A stretch of DNA of 45,753 nucleotides. It comes from Bacteroidota bacterium (GTDB lineage Bacteria; Bacteroidota; Bacteroidia; Bacteroidales; Prolixibacteraceae). The position numbers and the translations under genes are program-made. The stretch covers positions 1 through 45,753 of the forward strand of contig JAJRSD010000034.1 of NCBI GenBank assembly GCA_024278975.1. Reading direction: 5' to 3'. The notes beneath the pieces were generated by a model, which saw only the letters and a list, made by a program, of their open reading frames with translations, had not been told where the DNA came from and searched no databases. Of this stretch, positions 16,680 to 25,224 are shown piece by piece (within the stretch, counting starts at the first letter, position 1; each line of letters begins with the position of its first letter).

Positions 16680-18869
16680 ATGGCACAATTCAGATTTAAA
16701 GCACTTGAAGAGGTAATGAACCGCATGGCGGTTGAAGTTATAAGAGAGGACAATTTAACGTCAGATTATTACGGGATGTATGTTTTCGATAGGCCTAAAA
16801 TGAAAAAATATCTATCGCGCGAAGCATACAAAGCAGTAGTTGACGCAATTGTAAATGGCACAACAATCGATAGAAGAATGGCAGATCAGGTTGCACAGGG
16901 AATGAAATCGTGGGCAATTGAAAACGGAGCTACTCATTACACACACTGGTTTCACCCGTTAACCGATGGAACGGCAGAAAAGCATGATGCTTTTATCGAG
17001 CACAATTCAGATGGTGGAGTTGTTGAAGCATTCTCAGGGAAACTGCTGGCACAGCAAGAACCCGATGCATCTTCTTTCCCAAGTGGTGGAATTCGTCAAA
17101 CTTTTGAAGCACGTGGTTACACAGCATGGGATCCTTCATCGCCAGCTTTTATTAGTGGAACAACACTTACAATTCCTACTATTTTTATTTCGTACACCGG
17201 CGAGGCACTCGATAATAAAACTCCCCTGTTACGAGCATTGCATAAAGTTGATAAAGCTGCAACAGCAGTTTGCCAGTATTTCGATAAGAATGTAAGCAGT
17301 GTAAAAGCAAACTTAGGTGTCGAGCAAGAATATTTTTTAATTGATGATGCATTGTATCAGGCACGCCCGGATCTGATGTTAACAGGGCGTACTTTAATGG
17401 GGCACGCTTCGTCGAAAGACCAGCAGTTAGACGACCACTATTTTGGTTCAATTCCTTCGAGAGCAAATGCTTATATGATTGACCTGGAAAATGAAGCTTA
17501 TAAATTGGGTATTCCGTTAAAAACACGTCATAACGAAGTGGCTCCAAACCAGTTTGAATTTGCTCCAATTTTCGAGGAAGCAAACCTTGCAAACGACCAC
17601 AACCAGTTGCTAATGGATTTAATGAAAAGAGTAGCCCGGAAACATAAATTACGCGTTCTTTTTCACGAAAAACCATTTGCCGGAATTAACGGCTCTGGAA
17701 AACATAATAACTGGTCGCTAACATCTAATACGGGAGTGAACTTATATTCACCCGGGAAAAATCCAAAATCGAATTTACAATTCCTTACATTCGTAATTAA
17801 CACTTTAAAAGCTGTTTACGACAATCAGGATTTGTTACGTGCAAGTATTTTAACTGCGGCTAACTCGCATCGCTTGGGAGCCAACGAAGCACCTCCATCA
17901 ATTCTTTCGGTATTTTTGGGAACAGAGGTTTCAAAAATGCTCGATTTAATGGAAGAGGCCGTGGTTGACAGAAAAATGACACCTGACGAAAAAACAGCTC
18001 TGAAACTAAATATTGGTCGTATTCCCGATGTTCTTTTAGATACTACCGACCGTAATCGTACTTCGCCTTTTGCATTTACCGGAAACCGTTTTGAGTTCCG
18101 CGCGGTTGGTTCTTCAGCAAATAATGCACCTGCAATGATTGTTTTAAACTCAATTATGGCAAACCAGTTAACTAAATTTAAAGAGTGCGTTGATAACCGT
18201 ATTGAAGAGGGTGTTAAAAAAGATGAAGCGATTTTCCAGATATTGAAGCAATTGATAATCGATTCGAAACCAATTCGGTTTAATGGTGATGGGTATAGCG
18301 ATGATTGGGTTAAAGAAGCAGCCAAGCGAGGTTTAACTAATATCAATAGTGTTCCGGAGGCATTATCAGCATATTTACGTAAAGAGAACATGGAGCTTTT
18401 CGATAAACTTGGTGTTTTCAATAATGCAGAATTGGAAGGTCGTACTGAAGTTGAATACGAAAAATTCATTATGAAAATTCAGATTGAAGCGCGTGTTCTT
18501 GGCGACATGGCACTCAATCATATTGTACCAACAGCAGTTCAGTACCAAACTATGCTACTCGAAAATGTAAAGTACTTAAAAGAGGTATTTTCGGCAAAAG
18601 AGTATGAGCAGTTAGCAAAAGGACGTTTGGAGTTAATCAGAGAAATTGGCAGCCATATTTCGGCTATTAAAATAAAATCGAAAGCCATGGTTGAAGCACG
18701 GAAAAAATCCAATATTATTGATAATATAGTTGAAAAAGCACATTCTTACGATAAAACTATCCGACCATTTCTTGATAATGTTCGTTTCCATATCGACAAA
18801 CTGGAACTTATTGTTGACAACGAAAAATGGCCATTGCCAAAATATCGTGAACTACTATTTGTAAGATAA
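16680..18869 (+). CDS. glnN: Type III glutamine synthetase
   Basis: 729 residues, the usual length for GSIII and far longer than GSI. It makes glutamine from glutamate, ammonia and ATP in the cytoplasm. Recognisable GSIII segments are FRFKALEEVMNRMAVEVI at the start and ATHYTHWFHPLTDGTAEKHD (~92-111). These are followed by GVEQEYFLI, NEVAPNQFEFAPIFEEAN and the ATP/glutamate-site region around 335-346 (GINGSGKHNNWSL). A further match is HRLGANEAPPSI with the adjoining NRTSPFAFTGNRFEFRAVGSS. The C-terminal part is helical, as in other GSIII dodecamers. It is a single-gene unit bounded by its own -7 box and a strong terminator. No PII or GlnR-like gene is adjacent. Confidence 0.96.
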   Translation: MAQFRFKALEEVMNRMAVEVIREDNLTSDYYGMYVFDRPKMKKYLSREAYKAVVDAIVNGTTIDRRMADQVAQGMKSWAIENGATHYTHWFHPLTDGTAEKHDAFIEHNSDGGVVEAFSGKLLAQQEPDASSFPSGGIRQTFEARGYTAWDPSSPAFISGTTLTIPTIFISYTGEALDNKTPLLRALHKVDKAATAVCQYFDKNVSSVKANLGVEQEYFLIDDALYQARPDLMLTGRTLMGHASSKDQQLDDHYFGSIPSRANAYMIDLENEAYKLGIPLKTRHNEVAPNQFEFAPIFEEANLANDHNQLLMDLMKRVARKHKLRVLFHEKPFAGINGSGKHNNWSLTSNTGVNLYSPGKNPKSNLQFLTFVINTLKAVYDNQDLLRASILTAANSHRLGANEAPPSILSVFLGTEVSKMLDLMEEAVVDRKMTPDEKTALKLNIGRIPDVLLDTTDRNRTSPFAFTGNRFEFRAVGSSANNAPAMIVLNSIMANQLTKFKECVDNRIEEGVKKDEAIFQILKQLIIDSKPIRFNGDGYSDDWVKEAAKRGLTNINSVPEALSAYLRKENMELFDKLGVFNNAELEGRTEVEYEKFIMKIQIEARVLGDMALNHIVPTAVQYQTMLLENVKYLKEVFSAKEYEQLAKGRLELIREIGSHISAIKIKSKAMVEARKKSNIIDNIVEKAHSYDKTIRPFLDNVRFHIDKLELIVDNEKWPLPKYRELLFVR

Positions 18870-18896
18870 TTTATAACACACAAATATTTTTAAAAG

Positions 18897-18929
18897 AGAC
18901 TCTTTATCATTTGATGAAGAGTCTTTTTT
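18897..18929 (+). terminator. Intrinsic terminator after glutamine synthetase
   Basis: AGACTCTTTATC (18897-18908) pairs with GATGAAGAGTCT (18913-18924), with a single wobble and a 4-nt loop, followed by six T. It lies 28 bp after the stop codon. Confidence 0.85.
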
Positions 18930-18933
18930 GTTA

Positions 18934-18967
18934 TTTGATTTTTTTCCAAAATGATTATGTACATTTA
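18934..18967 (+). promoter_or_regulatory. Candidate promoter of the PIG-L deacetylase gene
   Basis: A TTTG at 18934-18937 is followed after 22 nt by TACATTTA (18960-18967), one mismatch from TAnnTTTG. The ATG at 18992 is 25 bp further on. It begins immediately after the glutamine synthetase terminator. Confidence 0.35.
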
Positions 18968-18991
18968 TACAAATAATTAAAACAAATTTAA

Positions 18992-19861
18992 ATGAAACCA
19001 AATATTTTGTTTCTCGCATTTTTGCTCCTCGCTCAATTTTCGTTTTCACAAGAAAAAATTAATGTAGTAGTTATCGGGGCGCATCCCGACGATTGTGATG
19101 TTGATGCTGGTGGAACGGCATCTCTTTTTTCAAAAGCCGGACACAATGTCCTTTTTATTTCGGTAACAAATGGCGATGCGGGACACTACAAAAAAGGTGG
19201 TGGTGCTTTAGCAAAAATCAGAATGGCAGAAGCACAGGAAGCCGGAAAAAGAGTTGGAGCTAAATATATAGTTCTCGATCATCATGATGGAGAATTAATG
19301 CCAACTCTCGATATTCGGCTGGAGATTATCAGGCTGATTAGAAATTGGGATGCCGATATTGTAATTGGTCCGCGCCCCAATGATTATCATCCCGACCACA
19401 GGAACACGGCAATTTTAGTACAGGATGCTGCGTATATGGTAATTGTTCCGAATATTGCACCCGACACCCCTCCATTAAAAAAGAACCCTGTATTTTTATT
19501 TACTGAAGACGGATTTCAAAAACCGAATCCTTTTGAGCCGGATATTGCCATAGATATTACGGAAACTTTAGATCAAAAAATTTATGGAATGGCGGCACAC
19601 GAATCGCAGTTTTTTGAATGGCTGCCATGGTTAACGGGAAAACTTGATAAGGTTCCGGAAACAGAAGAGGGGCGTTTGGAATGGTTAAAAGAGTGGCGAA
19701 AACCCCGAATAAATGAAGATGTAAAACAGTCGTTAATAAAGTGGTACGGAGCCGAAAAAGCTAATAAAATAAAATATGCAGAAGCATTCGAGATTTGCGA
19801 ATATGGAACTCAACCTTCTGACGAAGAGATTCGAAAACTTTTTCCGATGTTAATGAAGTAA
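18992..19861 (+). CDS. Secreted PIG-L (LmbE-like) N-acetyl sugar deacetylase
   Basis: 289 residues. The signal peptide covers 1-20 (ending QFSFSQ). The PIG-L fold begins at INVVVIGAHPDDCDVDAGGTA; the metal/catalytic motif His31-Pro-Asp-Asp34 and the second motif His133-Pro-Asp-His136 (NDYHPDHRNTA) are both present. The family hydrolyses N-acetyl groups from GlcNAc-type sugars with a zinc ion. Export indicates an extracytoplasmic glycan substrate rather than the cytoplasmic thiol or inositol substrates of other PIG-L enzymes. The gene ends one base before the end of the convergent DUF5009 gene. It opens a neighbourhood of glycan-active genes (acyltransferase-like, GH53, oxidoreductase, sulfatase). 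Confidence 0.88.
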   Translation: MKPNILFLAFLLLAQFSFSQEKINVVVIGAHPDDCDVDAGGTASLFSKAGHNVLFISVTNGDAGHYKKGGGALAKIRMAEAQEAGKRVGAKYIVLDHHDGELMPTLDIRLEIIRLIRNWDADIVIGPRPNDYHPDHRNTAILVQDAAYMVIVPNIAPDTPPLKKNPVFLFTEDGFQKPNPFEPDIAIDITETLDQKIYGMAAHESQFFEWLPWLTGKLDKVPETEEGRLEWLKEWRKPRINEDVKQSLIKWYGAEKANKIKYAEAFEICEYGTQPSDEEIRKLFPMLMK

Positions 19862-19862
19862 A

Positions 19863-21047
19863 TTACAATTTCAACCGAATACCAATTTTGGATAATAACG
19901 CGGCAAATCCTATCATAAAAAATGCCCAAACAATTGAACCTAAAACAACAATTATTGCATGTTCCGATTGTTTGTAGAAAAGAATTGTAAAACCAAACAT
20001 CCAAATTATATAATATAATATATTGGGAGCGAGGTAAGTTGTAAGTGAGTTTTGCCCGGCAGGTTTAAAAATAACAGCCCACTTTTTTTTACCAAAAATA
20101 TCTATTACAGTATATAAAGTTATAAAAAGTAAAATACTAATTCCATTGCAAATCATTGCCCAACTTGGCGTGCCCTTAATTTTTGAAATTATAAACCAGT
20201 TCCGAAAAATAAATCCTGATGCTAAAACAAGCCCCCCAAGAACCACCGCAATGGTTACAAATTTAAGTAGATTTTCTGTGCTGTACTTTCTAAGAATCAA
20301 ACTAAAAAACAGACCTGCTAAAACGATGGAAGGAGTACTTCCACTAAGAATTACTCCAAATGCAGAATCGATAAAACCCGGAAAACTCAACATTCCCAAT
20401 TGAGATAATACATTCAGCAAAACAAAAAACAGCCATACAATTCCGGTTACAATCAAATTATCTTTTATTGCTAAATAGGTTAAAGATGTAACTAAATAAC
20501 CCCAGCCAATTAATCCGAGAATACCCCACCAACTAGTTTGCAGCCAGGTAATTTCTTCGGGTGTGCCTGCTCTGAAGACTGTAATTAAAATCAGTAACCC
20601 AACAAAACCCAATCCTTTCAGTAAAATAACATAATTACGTTTTAGTTTTTCGTATTGATTCCAAATCAGGAAAATAGAAATGTAAACCAAAATTGCCCAG
20701 AGATATTTGTGCATCCCTGTTAACTCGGGGTTTACACGAGAAACATTCAACATTAAAACTCCTATTACAAGTAAACTTATTGTGCGGATAATTATATGAA
20801 TTAAAAGCCGGGAAGTTGAATCACCTTTTTTTAACCTACTTTTAATTGCGTACGGAACAGCAAGCCCAACCATAAATAAAAAGCCGGGGAAAACCCAATC
20901 GGCAAGTCCCATCCCATCAAAATCGACAGCCCGGTGAGTTAACCATGAAGGAACTCCCGGTGCATATAAATCGTTAACAAAAAGCATTAAAAAGAGGGTT
21001 AATCCACGCATCACATCGATGGTTAAAATTCGGTTTTTTTTCTGCAT
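19863..21047 (-). CDS. Multi-pass membrane protein, DUF5009/HGSNAT-like acyltransferase
   Basis: 394 residues and about ten predicted membrane helices. The start ILTIDVMRGLTLFLMLFVNDL matches the DUF5009/DUF1624 family, related to the membrane domain of heparan-alpha-glucosaminide N-acetyltransferase. The next loop, HRAVDFDGMGLADWVFPGFLFMVGLAVP, is typical and carries the conserved polar residues expected around the acyl-transfer path. The likely role is moving acetyl groups across the inner membrane to sugars, but the substrate is not shown by the sequence. It converges on the deacetylase gene (one-base gap) and is divergent from the GH53 gene (60 bp). Confidence 0.78.
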   Translation of the reverse strand: MQKKNRILTIDVMRGLTLFLMLFVNDLYAPGVPSWLTHRAVDFDGMGLADWVFPGFLFMVGLAVPYAIKSRLKKGDSTSRLLIHIIIRTISLLVIGVLMLNVSRVNPELTGMHKYLWAILVYISIFLIWNQYEKLKRNYVILLKGLGFVGLLILITVFRAGTPEEITWLQTSWWGILGLIGWGYLVTSLTYLAIKDNLIVTGIVWLFFVLLNVLSQLGMLSFPGFIDSAFGVILSGSTPSIVLAGLFFSLILRKYSTENLLKFVTIAVVLGGLVLASGFIFRNWFIISKIKGTPSWAMICNGISILLFITLYTVIDIFGKKKWAVIFKPAGQNSLTTYLAPNILYYIIWMFGFTILFYKQSEHAIIVVLGSIVWAFFMIGFAALLSKIGIRLKL

Positions 21048-21107
21048 GCAACAATTATTTAAAAAGTAAATGTAACATTTTAGTTTTATCCCGAAAAGAT
21101 AATTTCT

Positions 21108-22244
21108 ATGAATTTACTATCTTTCAAAAAAAAACAGGACGTGAAAATTACAGGCTATCTCATATTTTTAATGCTGCTACTTTTTTCTTGCTCGCTAAAC
21201 AATAGCGATAATCAAGGAAATAGGGTTGTATTGGAATTTGGTGGAGACTTTTCTATCATGAAAAAGATGGAAGATGCCGGAGGGTTATACAAGATTGATG
21301 GCGTAGTAAAAGAGGGGTTCAAAATTTTTAACGACAATGGTTATACCTGGGCCCGGCTTCGTATTTTTCACACTCCTGAAATGGATGGTTCGGTTTGTAA
21401 CGATTTGGATTACACTATAAAACTGGCACAAAAGGCTAAAAAATTTGGATTTAAAATTTTGTTAAACTTTCATTATTCCGATACCTGGGCAGATCCCGGT
21501 CATCAGATAATTCCGGCAGCCTGGCGCAATTTGTCGTTCGAACTTGTTCAGGATAGCCTTTACAACTACACAAAAAGTGTGATTGATGCAATGGATAATG
21601 CAGGTGTTTTGCCCGACATGGTGCAAATTGGAAACGAAATAAATAACGGGATGATGTGGCCTCACGGAAAACTCTGGGTTGATGCGAATATCACAAATTG
21701 GGACAATTTATCGGAATTGTTACAAACCGGAATTCGCGGAGTAAAAGAGGCAAAAAATGGAGCAGGAATATCAATAATGATTCATGCCGCAAACGGTGGA
21801 GATGTTAACTCGTCGTATAAGTTTTACAAAAATATTATCGATAGAGGAGTTGATTTCGATGTTATCGGGTTGAGCTATTATCCGTGGTGGCACGGAACAT
21901 TTATAGAACTTGAAGCGAATATTTTATACCTCTCGAAAAAGTTCTACAAAGATTTTTCCATTGTCGAAACCGCCTATTATTCAAACGATTGGTATCCGGA
22001 ACCAACGCCGTGGATTTATAGCGACCCACCATTTCCGCCAACCGAACAAGGACAATATGACTATTTATTTACACTGGCTCAGATTATAAAACAGCATCCC
22101 CGTGTAAAAACTATATTTTACTGGAAACCTGATGCCCTGGATATTCCAAAAACAAAAGTTAACTATTTAGACCGAAGTTTATTCGATAAAGATGGTAATG
22201 CATACTCAGGAATTTCGGCACTTAAAGATGCTTTAAAAAATTGA
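21108..22244 (+). CDS. GH53 endo-beta-1,4-galactanase, lipoprotein
   Basis: 378 residues. It hydrolyses beta-1,4-galactan (arabinogalactan type I side chains of pectin). The N-terminus has a lipobox (LLLFSC, lipidated Cys28), so it is anchored in the membrane, probably surface-exposed as in other Bacteroidota. The (beta/alpha)8 barrel shows the GH53 features: ARLRIFHTPE near the start, NFHYSDTWADPGHQ, acid/base Glu177 in QIGNEINNGMMWP, GLSYYPWWHG, and nucleophile Glu287 in IVETAYY. The C-terminal PFPPTEQGQYDYL is also family-typical. Length is normal. It is divergent from the acyltransferase-like gene and followed by the oxidoreductase locus. Confidence 0.92.
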   Translation: MNLLSFKKKQDVKITGYLIFLMLLLFSCSLNNSDNQGNRVVLEFGGDFSIMKKMEDAGGLYKIDGVVKEGFKIFNDNGYTWARLRIFHTPEMDGSVCNDLDYTIKLAQKAKKFGFKILLNFHYSDTWADPGHQIIPAAWRNLSFELVQDSLYNYTKSVIDAMDNAGVLPDMVQIGNEINNGMMWPHGKLWVDANITNWDNLSELLQTGIRGVKEAKNGAGISIMIHAANGGDVNSSYKFYKNIIDRGVDFDVIGLSYYPWWHGTFIELEANILYLSKKFYKDFSIVETAYYSNDWYPEPTPWIYSDPPFPPTEQGQYDYLFTLAQIIKQHPRVKTIFYWKPDALDIPKTKVNYLDRSLFDKDGNAYSGISALKDALKN

Positions 22245-22298
22245 TTTACTTCTTTATTTTTAACTGGCATTTACCGGTATCTTTAAATAGAATAATTT

Positions 22299-22306
22299 TA
22301 TCTTTG
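22299..22306 (+). promoter_or_regulatory. Putative -7 box of the oxidoreductase locus
   Basis: TATCTTTG is an exact TAnnTTTG match, 29 bp before the ATG at 22336. Its position supports 22336 as the original start of the frameshifted oxidoreductase gene. Confidence 0.4.
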
Positions 22307-22335
22307 TTAATAATATAAATCAATTAATACATCCT

Positions 22336-22434
22336 ATGAAATCTATTACAAGAAGGAATTTTTTGCGATCGGCTTCAGCCGTTACTGTGGGAGCTGCAAT
22401 AATTCCAAATTTTATTAGTTTGTTCTCCGAATAA
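22336..22434 (+). pseudogene. N-terminal Tat-signal fragment of the oxidoreductase, cut off by a frameshift
   Basis: A 32-codon frame from ATG 22336 encodes a Tat signal (TRRNFLRSASAVTVGAAIIP) and stops at TAA 22432-22434. The body of the oxidoreductase continues in the next frame, which is open from 22403 and reads C-S-P-N-K-K-INIAVIGVGGRG from 22421. Together they make a normal exported Gfo/Idh/MocA protein. One extra base, or two missing ones, around TTTGTTCT (22419-22426) would explain the break. A real mutation and a sequencing or assembly error cannot be told apart from this sequence alone. Confidence 0.7.
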
Positions 22435-22477
22435 GAAAATTAACATTGCAGTTATTGGCGTTGGCGGCAGAGGAGCC

Positions 22478-23689
22478 GTGAACTGGAAAGCCAGTGCAGC
22501 AGAGAATATTGTTGCACTTTGCGACGTGGACAAAGTGCGTGCAAAAGAGGGTTTTTTAGCTTATCCTGATGCTAAACATTATACTGACTATAGAAAAATG
22601 TTTGATGAAATGGCAAGTAAAATTGATGCTGTTTTAATCTCGGTACCCGATCATTCACATTTCCCGGCAACCATGGCAGCCATGCAATTGGGCAAACATG
22701 TTTTTGTTGAAAAACCACTGGCACACAACATCTGGCAGTTACGTACCCTTAAAAAAGCTGCGAGTTACTACAATGTAATTACCCAAATGGGAAATCAAGG
22801 ACATGCCACTGATGGAATCCGCAGGGTAAAAGAGTGGTACGATGCCGGAATTATTGGTGAAGTAAAAGAGATATTTGCCTGGTTCAACGGTCCCAGTTTT
22901 GGTCCTAATAAATACTTCAACAAACCTGAACAGTTTCCGCCAATTGGCGAAGCCGTTCCTGAAACTCTCGACTGGGATTTATGGTTGGGACCAACTGCAA
23001 GGCGTCCATACAGTCATTACTACTTGCCAAAAACATGGCGTGGTTTTTATGATTTTGGAAATGGAGAATTAGGCGACTGGGCTTGTCATACTTTAGACGC
23101 TCCGTTCTGGTCGTTGGAATTGGGAATGCCAGAGGTTGTTAATACTGAATTTCACTCGGGAGCTCCGGCAGGATTTTTACCCGACCAATCGATAATCAGG
23201 TTCGAATTTCCAAAAAGGGGAAGCAAACCAGCAACAACTTTAAAATGGTACGAAGGTGGATTAAAACCGGAAAATCGCCCGGAATGGAAATTGGATAAAT
23301 TACCTGATTCGGGAATGATAATGATTGGCGAGAAACAGAATATTATTACCGGTGGTCGTCCCAACAACGCACAATTAATGATGCCAAAAGATGAATGGGA
23401 AAACTGGGTTGCCAATGAAATGCCCACGCCAACAATTGCAAGAATTAAAGGTGGTCCTGTAAAAGAGTTTTTAGATGCAATAAAAAACGACGGCCCCCTA
23501 CCCGGCTCAAACTTTAATTACTCTGCCGAATTAACAGAAATGGCAGCAGTTGGTGTTTTGTCGCAACGATTTAATGCCAGAATTGAATACGATGCAAAAA
23601 ATATGAAAGTAACCAACCATCCTGAATTTGATAAATATATTAAAGAACCGGTTCGGAAAGGTTGGAAATATGGCGAAGAAGTTTGGTAA
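22478..23689 (+). CDS. Gfo/Idh/MocA-family oxidoreductase (body; frame broken upstream)
   Basis: 403 residues from the first available start, a GTG at 22478. The frame is actually open from 22403, and the coding-like sequence includes the Rossmann loop IAVIGVGGRG before that GTG. The family uses NAD(P) to oxidise or reduce sugars and related compounds; many Bacteroidota members are exported and act on glycosides. Typical motifs follow: SVPDHSHFPATMAAMQLGKHVFVEKPLAHN (Glu-Lys-Pro at 78-80, counted from the GTG), TQMGNQGHA, and GNGELGDWACHTLDAPFWSLEL. If translation truly began at 22478 the dinucleotide-binding loop would be lost, so the product is probably inactive unless the frameshift is an artefact. 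The 3' end lies 21 bp from the convergent sulfatase gene. Confidence 0.8.
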   Translation: MNWKASAAENIVALCDVDKVRAKEGFLAYPDAKHYTDYRKMFDEMASKIDAVLISVPDHSHFPATMAAMQLGKHVFVEKPLAHNIWQLRTLKKAASYYNVITQMGNQGHATDGIRRVKEWYDAGIIGEVKEIFAWFNGPSFGPNKYFNKPEQFPPIGEAVPETLDWDLWLGPTARRPYSHYYLPKTWRGFYDFGNGELGDWACHTLDAPFWSLELGMPEVVNTEFHSGAPAGFLPDQSIIRFEFPKRGSKPATTLKWYEGGLKPENRPEWKLDKLPDSGMIMIGEKQNIITGGRPNNAQLMMPKDEWENWVANEMPTPTIARIKGGPVKEFLDAIKNDGPLPGSNFNYSAELTEMAAVGVLSQRFNARIEYDAKNMKVTNHPEFDKYIKEPVRKGWKYGEEVW

Positions 23690-23710
23690 AATCTAATTTT
23701 TTAAATGCTT

Positions 23711-25186
23711 TTATTTTCTATCCGGATGAATTCCCCATTCGTAACGTTTTGTCTTATCGAAATTTGGATTTGGTGCAGGAAATTCGGCACCAACATCTTT
23801 TTGCCAGGCTTTTAATAATTGGGTTAATTCGTCTGTTTTCGAGGGATATACTTCTGACAAATCCATCGCTTCGCTAATATCTGCACGCAAATTGTACAGA
23901 CTGAATTTTCCGGTTACAAAATTCTCAATCAATTTCCATTCGCCTTTTCTAATTGCTCCCATCGGCTGGCTGTGATGATAAACAGGATAATGCCAGTAAA
24001 TTGCCCGCTCCGGATCAAAATTATTTTCTAATAATTCCGGCAAAATAGATTTGCCGTCTAAAATCTGATTTGGTTTTTCGACTCCTGCCAGTTCTAAAAA
24101 TGTTGGATAAAAATCGACACTTGTAATTATTGCATCACTTGTTTGTGCAGGTTTAATTTTTGCAGGCCATTTAACAATTAGCGGCTCACGAATTCCTCCT
24201 TCGTAAACAGTCCCTTTTTCAGCTCGCAGGGGTGCATTCGACGAGGCAATAAATTTTAAAGGACTATTTTCGTACACGGGTAAACTATTTTCAGCAAGTA
24301 GTGGAATTTTGTCAAATCGTCCGATTAAACCTCCATTGTCGGAATAAAAAATCACAATGGTATTTTCATCCAAATTCAGATCTTTAAGTTTTTTTACTAC
24401 ACGTCCAACACTATTATCAACATGTTCAACCATTGCTGCATAAACAGCATTTCCCGGATATTCATCCACTCGCTTTTTCTTTAAATATTTATCGATTAAA
24501 TTCTTATCCCCATCCAACTGAACATGAACATCGTAATGAGCTAAGAACAGGAAAAATGGCTGATTTTTATTCTCTTCAATAAAATCTAAACTCATGTCGG
24601 TAAGTATTTTACTCAGCCGTCCCACGTATTTTTTTTCGGGTTGAGGACTAAATTTTGAGTTGTAAAAACCACCACCTCTATAAACATGTACTTTATCGTA
24701 ACCTTGACTCTCAGGTATTGTTTCGGGTGAATATCCCAAATGCCACTTCCCAAAATAACCTGTTTTGTACCCGGCTTTTTTTAGCGATTCAGCAAGGGTT
24801 TCAATCTCTCCGGGCAAATATTGCGTGCGGTTTTTGGGTACAATTACCTCTTCAAAAGGTCGCCAATGACCGGTTATAAAATCTGTAACACCCACCCGTG
24901 CCGGATACTGACCACTTTGGATGCTTGCCCGCGTTGGACTACAAACCGGACACGCTGCATACGCATTTGTAAAACATATTCCCGAATTTGCCAATTCATC
25001 AATATTTGGAGCTTCGTTAAAAGTGTTTCCGTAGCTTGGCAAATCTGCCCAACCCAAATCGTCAGCCAAAATAAAAACGATATTTGGTTTACTACTATCG
25101 GTAATTTTACTTTTATTGTTAGCACAAGAATTTAGCAGAAATACAAGTGAGAATAAATAAAAAGTTATACGTGTAGTTTTTTTCAT
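23711..25186 (-). CDS. Sulfatase (formylglycine-dependent), lipoprotein
   Basis: 491 residues. The lipobox LLNSC gives lipidated Cys21. The alkaline-phosphatase-fold sulfatase domain starts NIVFILADDLGWADL, with metal ligands Asp42 and Asp43. The formylglycine site is Cys82 in VCSPTRAS, the C-x-P-x-R signature of type I sulfatases matured by an anaerobic or FGE-type enzyme not found in this window. The second signature is GYKTGYFGKWHLGYSPE. IFYSDNGG and GGIREPLIVKWP are also family-typical. It removes sulfate esters from a glycan or small molecule outside the inner membrane; the exact substrate is unknown. It lies 38 bp after the M23-like gene in a probable two-gene operon. Confidence 0.93.
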   Translation of the reverse strand: MKKTTRITFYLFSLVFLLNSCANNKSKITDSSKPNIVFILADDLGWADLPSYGNTFNEAPNIDELANSGICFTNAYAACPVCSPTRASIQSGQYPARVGVTDFITGHWRPFEEVIVPKNRTQYLPGEIETLAESLKKAGYKTGYFGKWHLGYSPETIPESQGYDKVHVYRGGGFYNSKFSPQPEKKYVGRLSKILTDMSLDFIEENKNQPFFLFLAHYDVHVQLDGDKNLIDKYLKKKRVDEYPGNAVYAAMVEHVDNSVGRVVKKLKDLNLDENTIVIFYSDNGGLIGRFDKIPLLAENSLPVYENSPLKFIASSNAPLRAEKGTVYEGGIREPLIVKWPAKIKPAQTSDAIITSVDFYPTFLELAGVEKPNQILDGKSILPELLENNFDPERAIYWHYPVYHHSQPMGAIRKGEWKLIENFVTGKFSLYNLRADISEAMDLSEVYPSKTDELTQLLKAWQKDVGAEFPAPNPNFDKTKRYEWGIHPDRK

Positions 25187-25224
25187 TTGTTGATATTTTA
25201 ATTTTAAAATTATTCTACCCCAAT

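Noticed and set aside
17825-18469. Minus-strand 214-codon frame opposite glutamine synthetase
   Set aside because: Antisense shadow of a highly conserved GSIII region; no independent features.
22403-22480. Programmed +1 frameshift in the oxidoreductase gene
   Set aside because: No slippery codon plus stop arrangement typical of programmed shifting (rare codon, Shine-Dalgarno-like stimulator) is visible. Mutation or sequencing error is the simpler reading.
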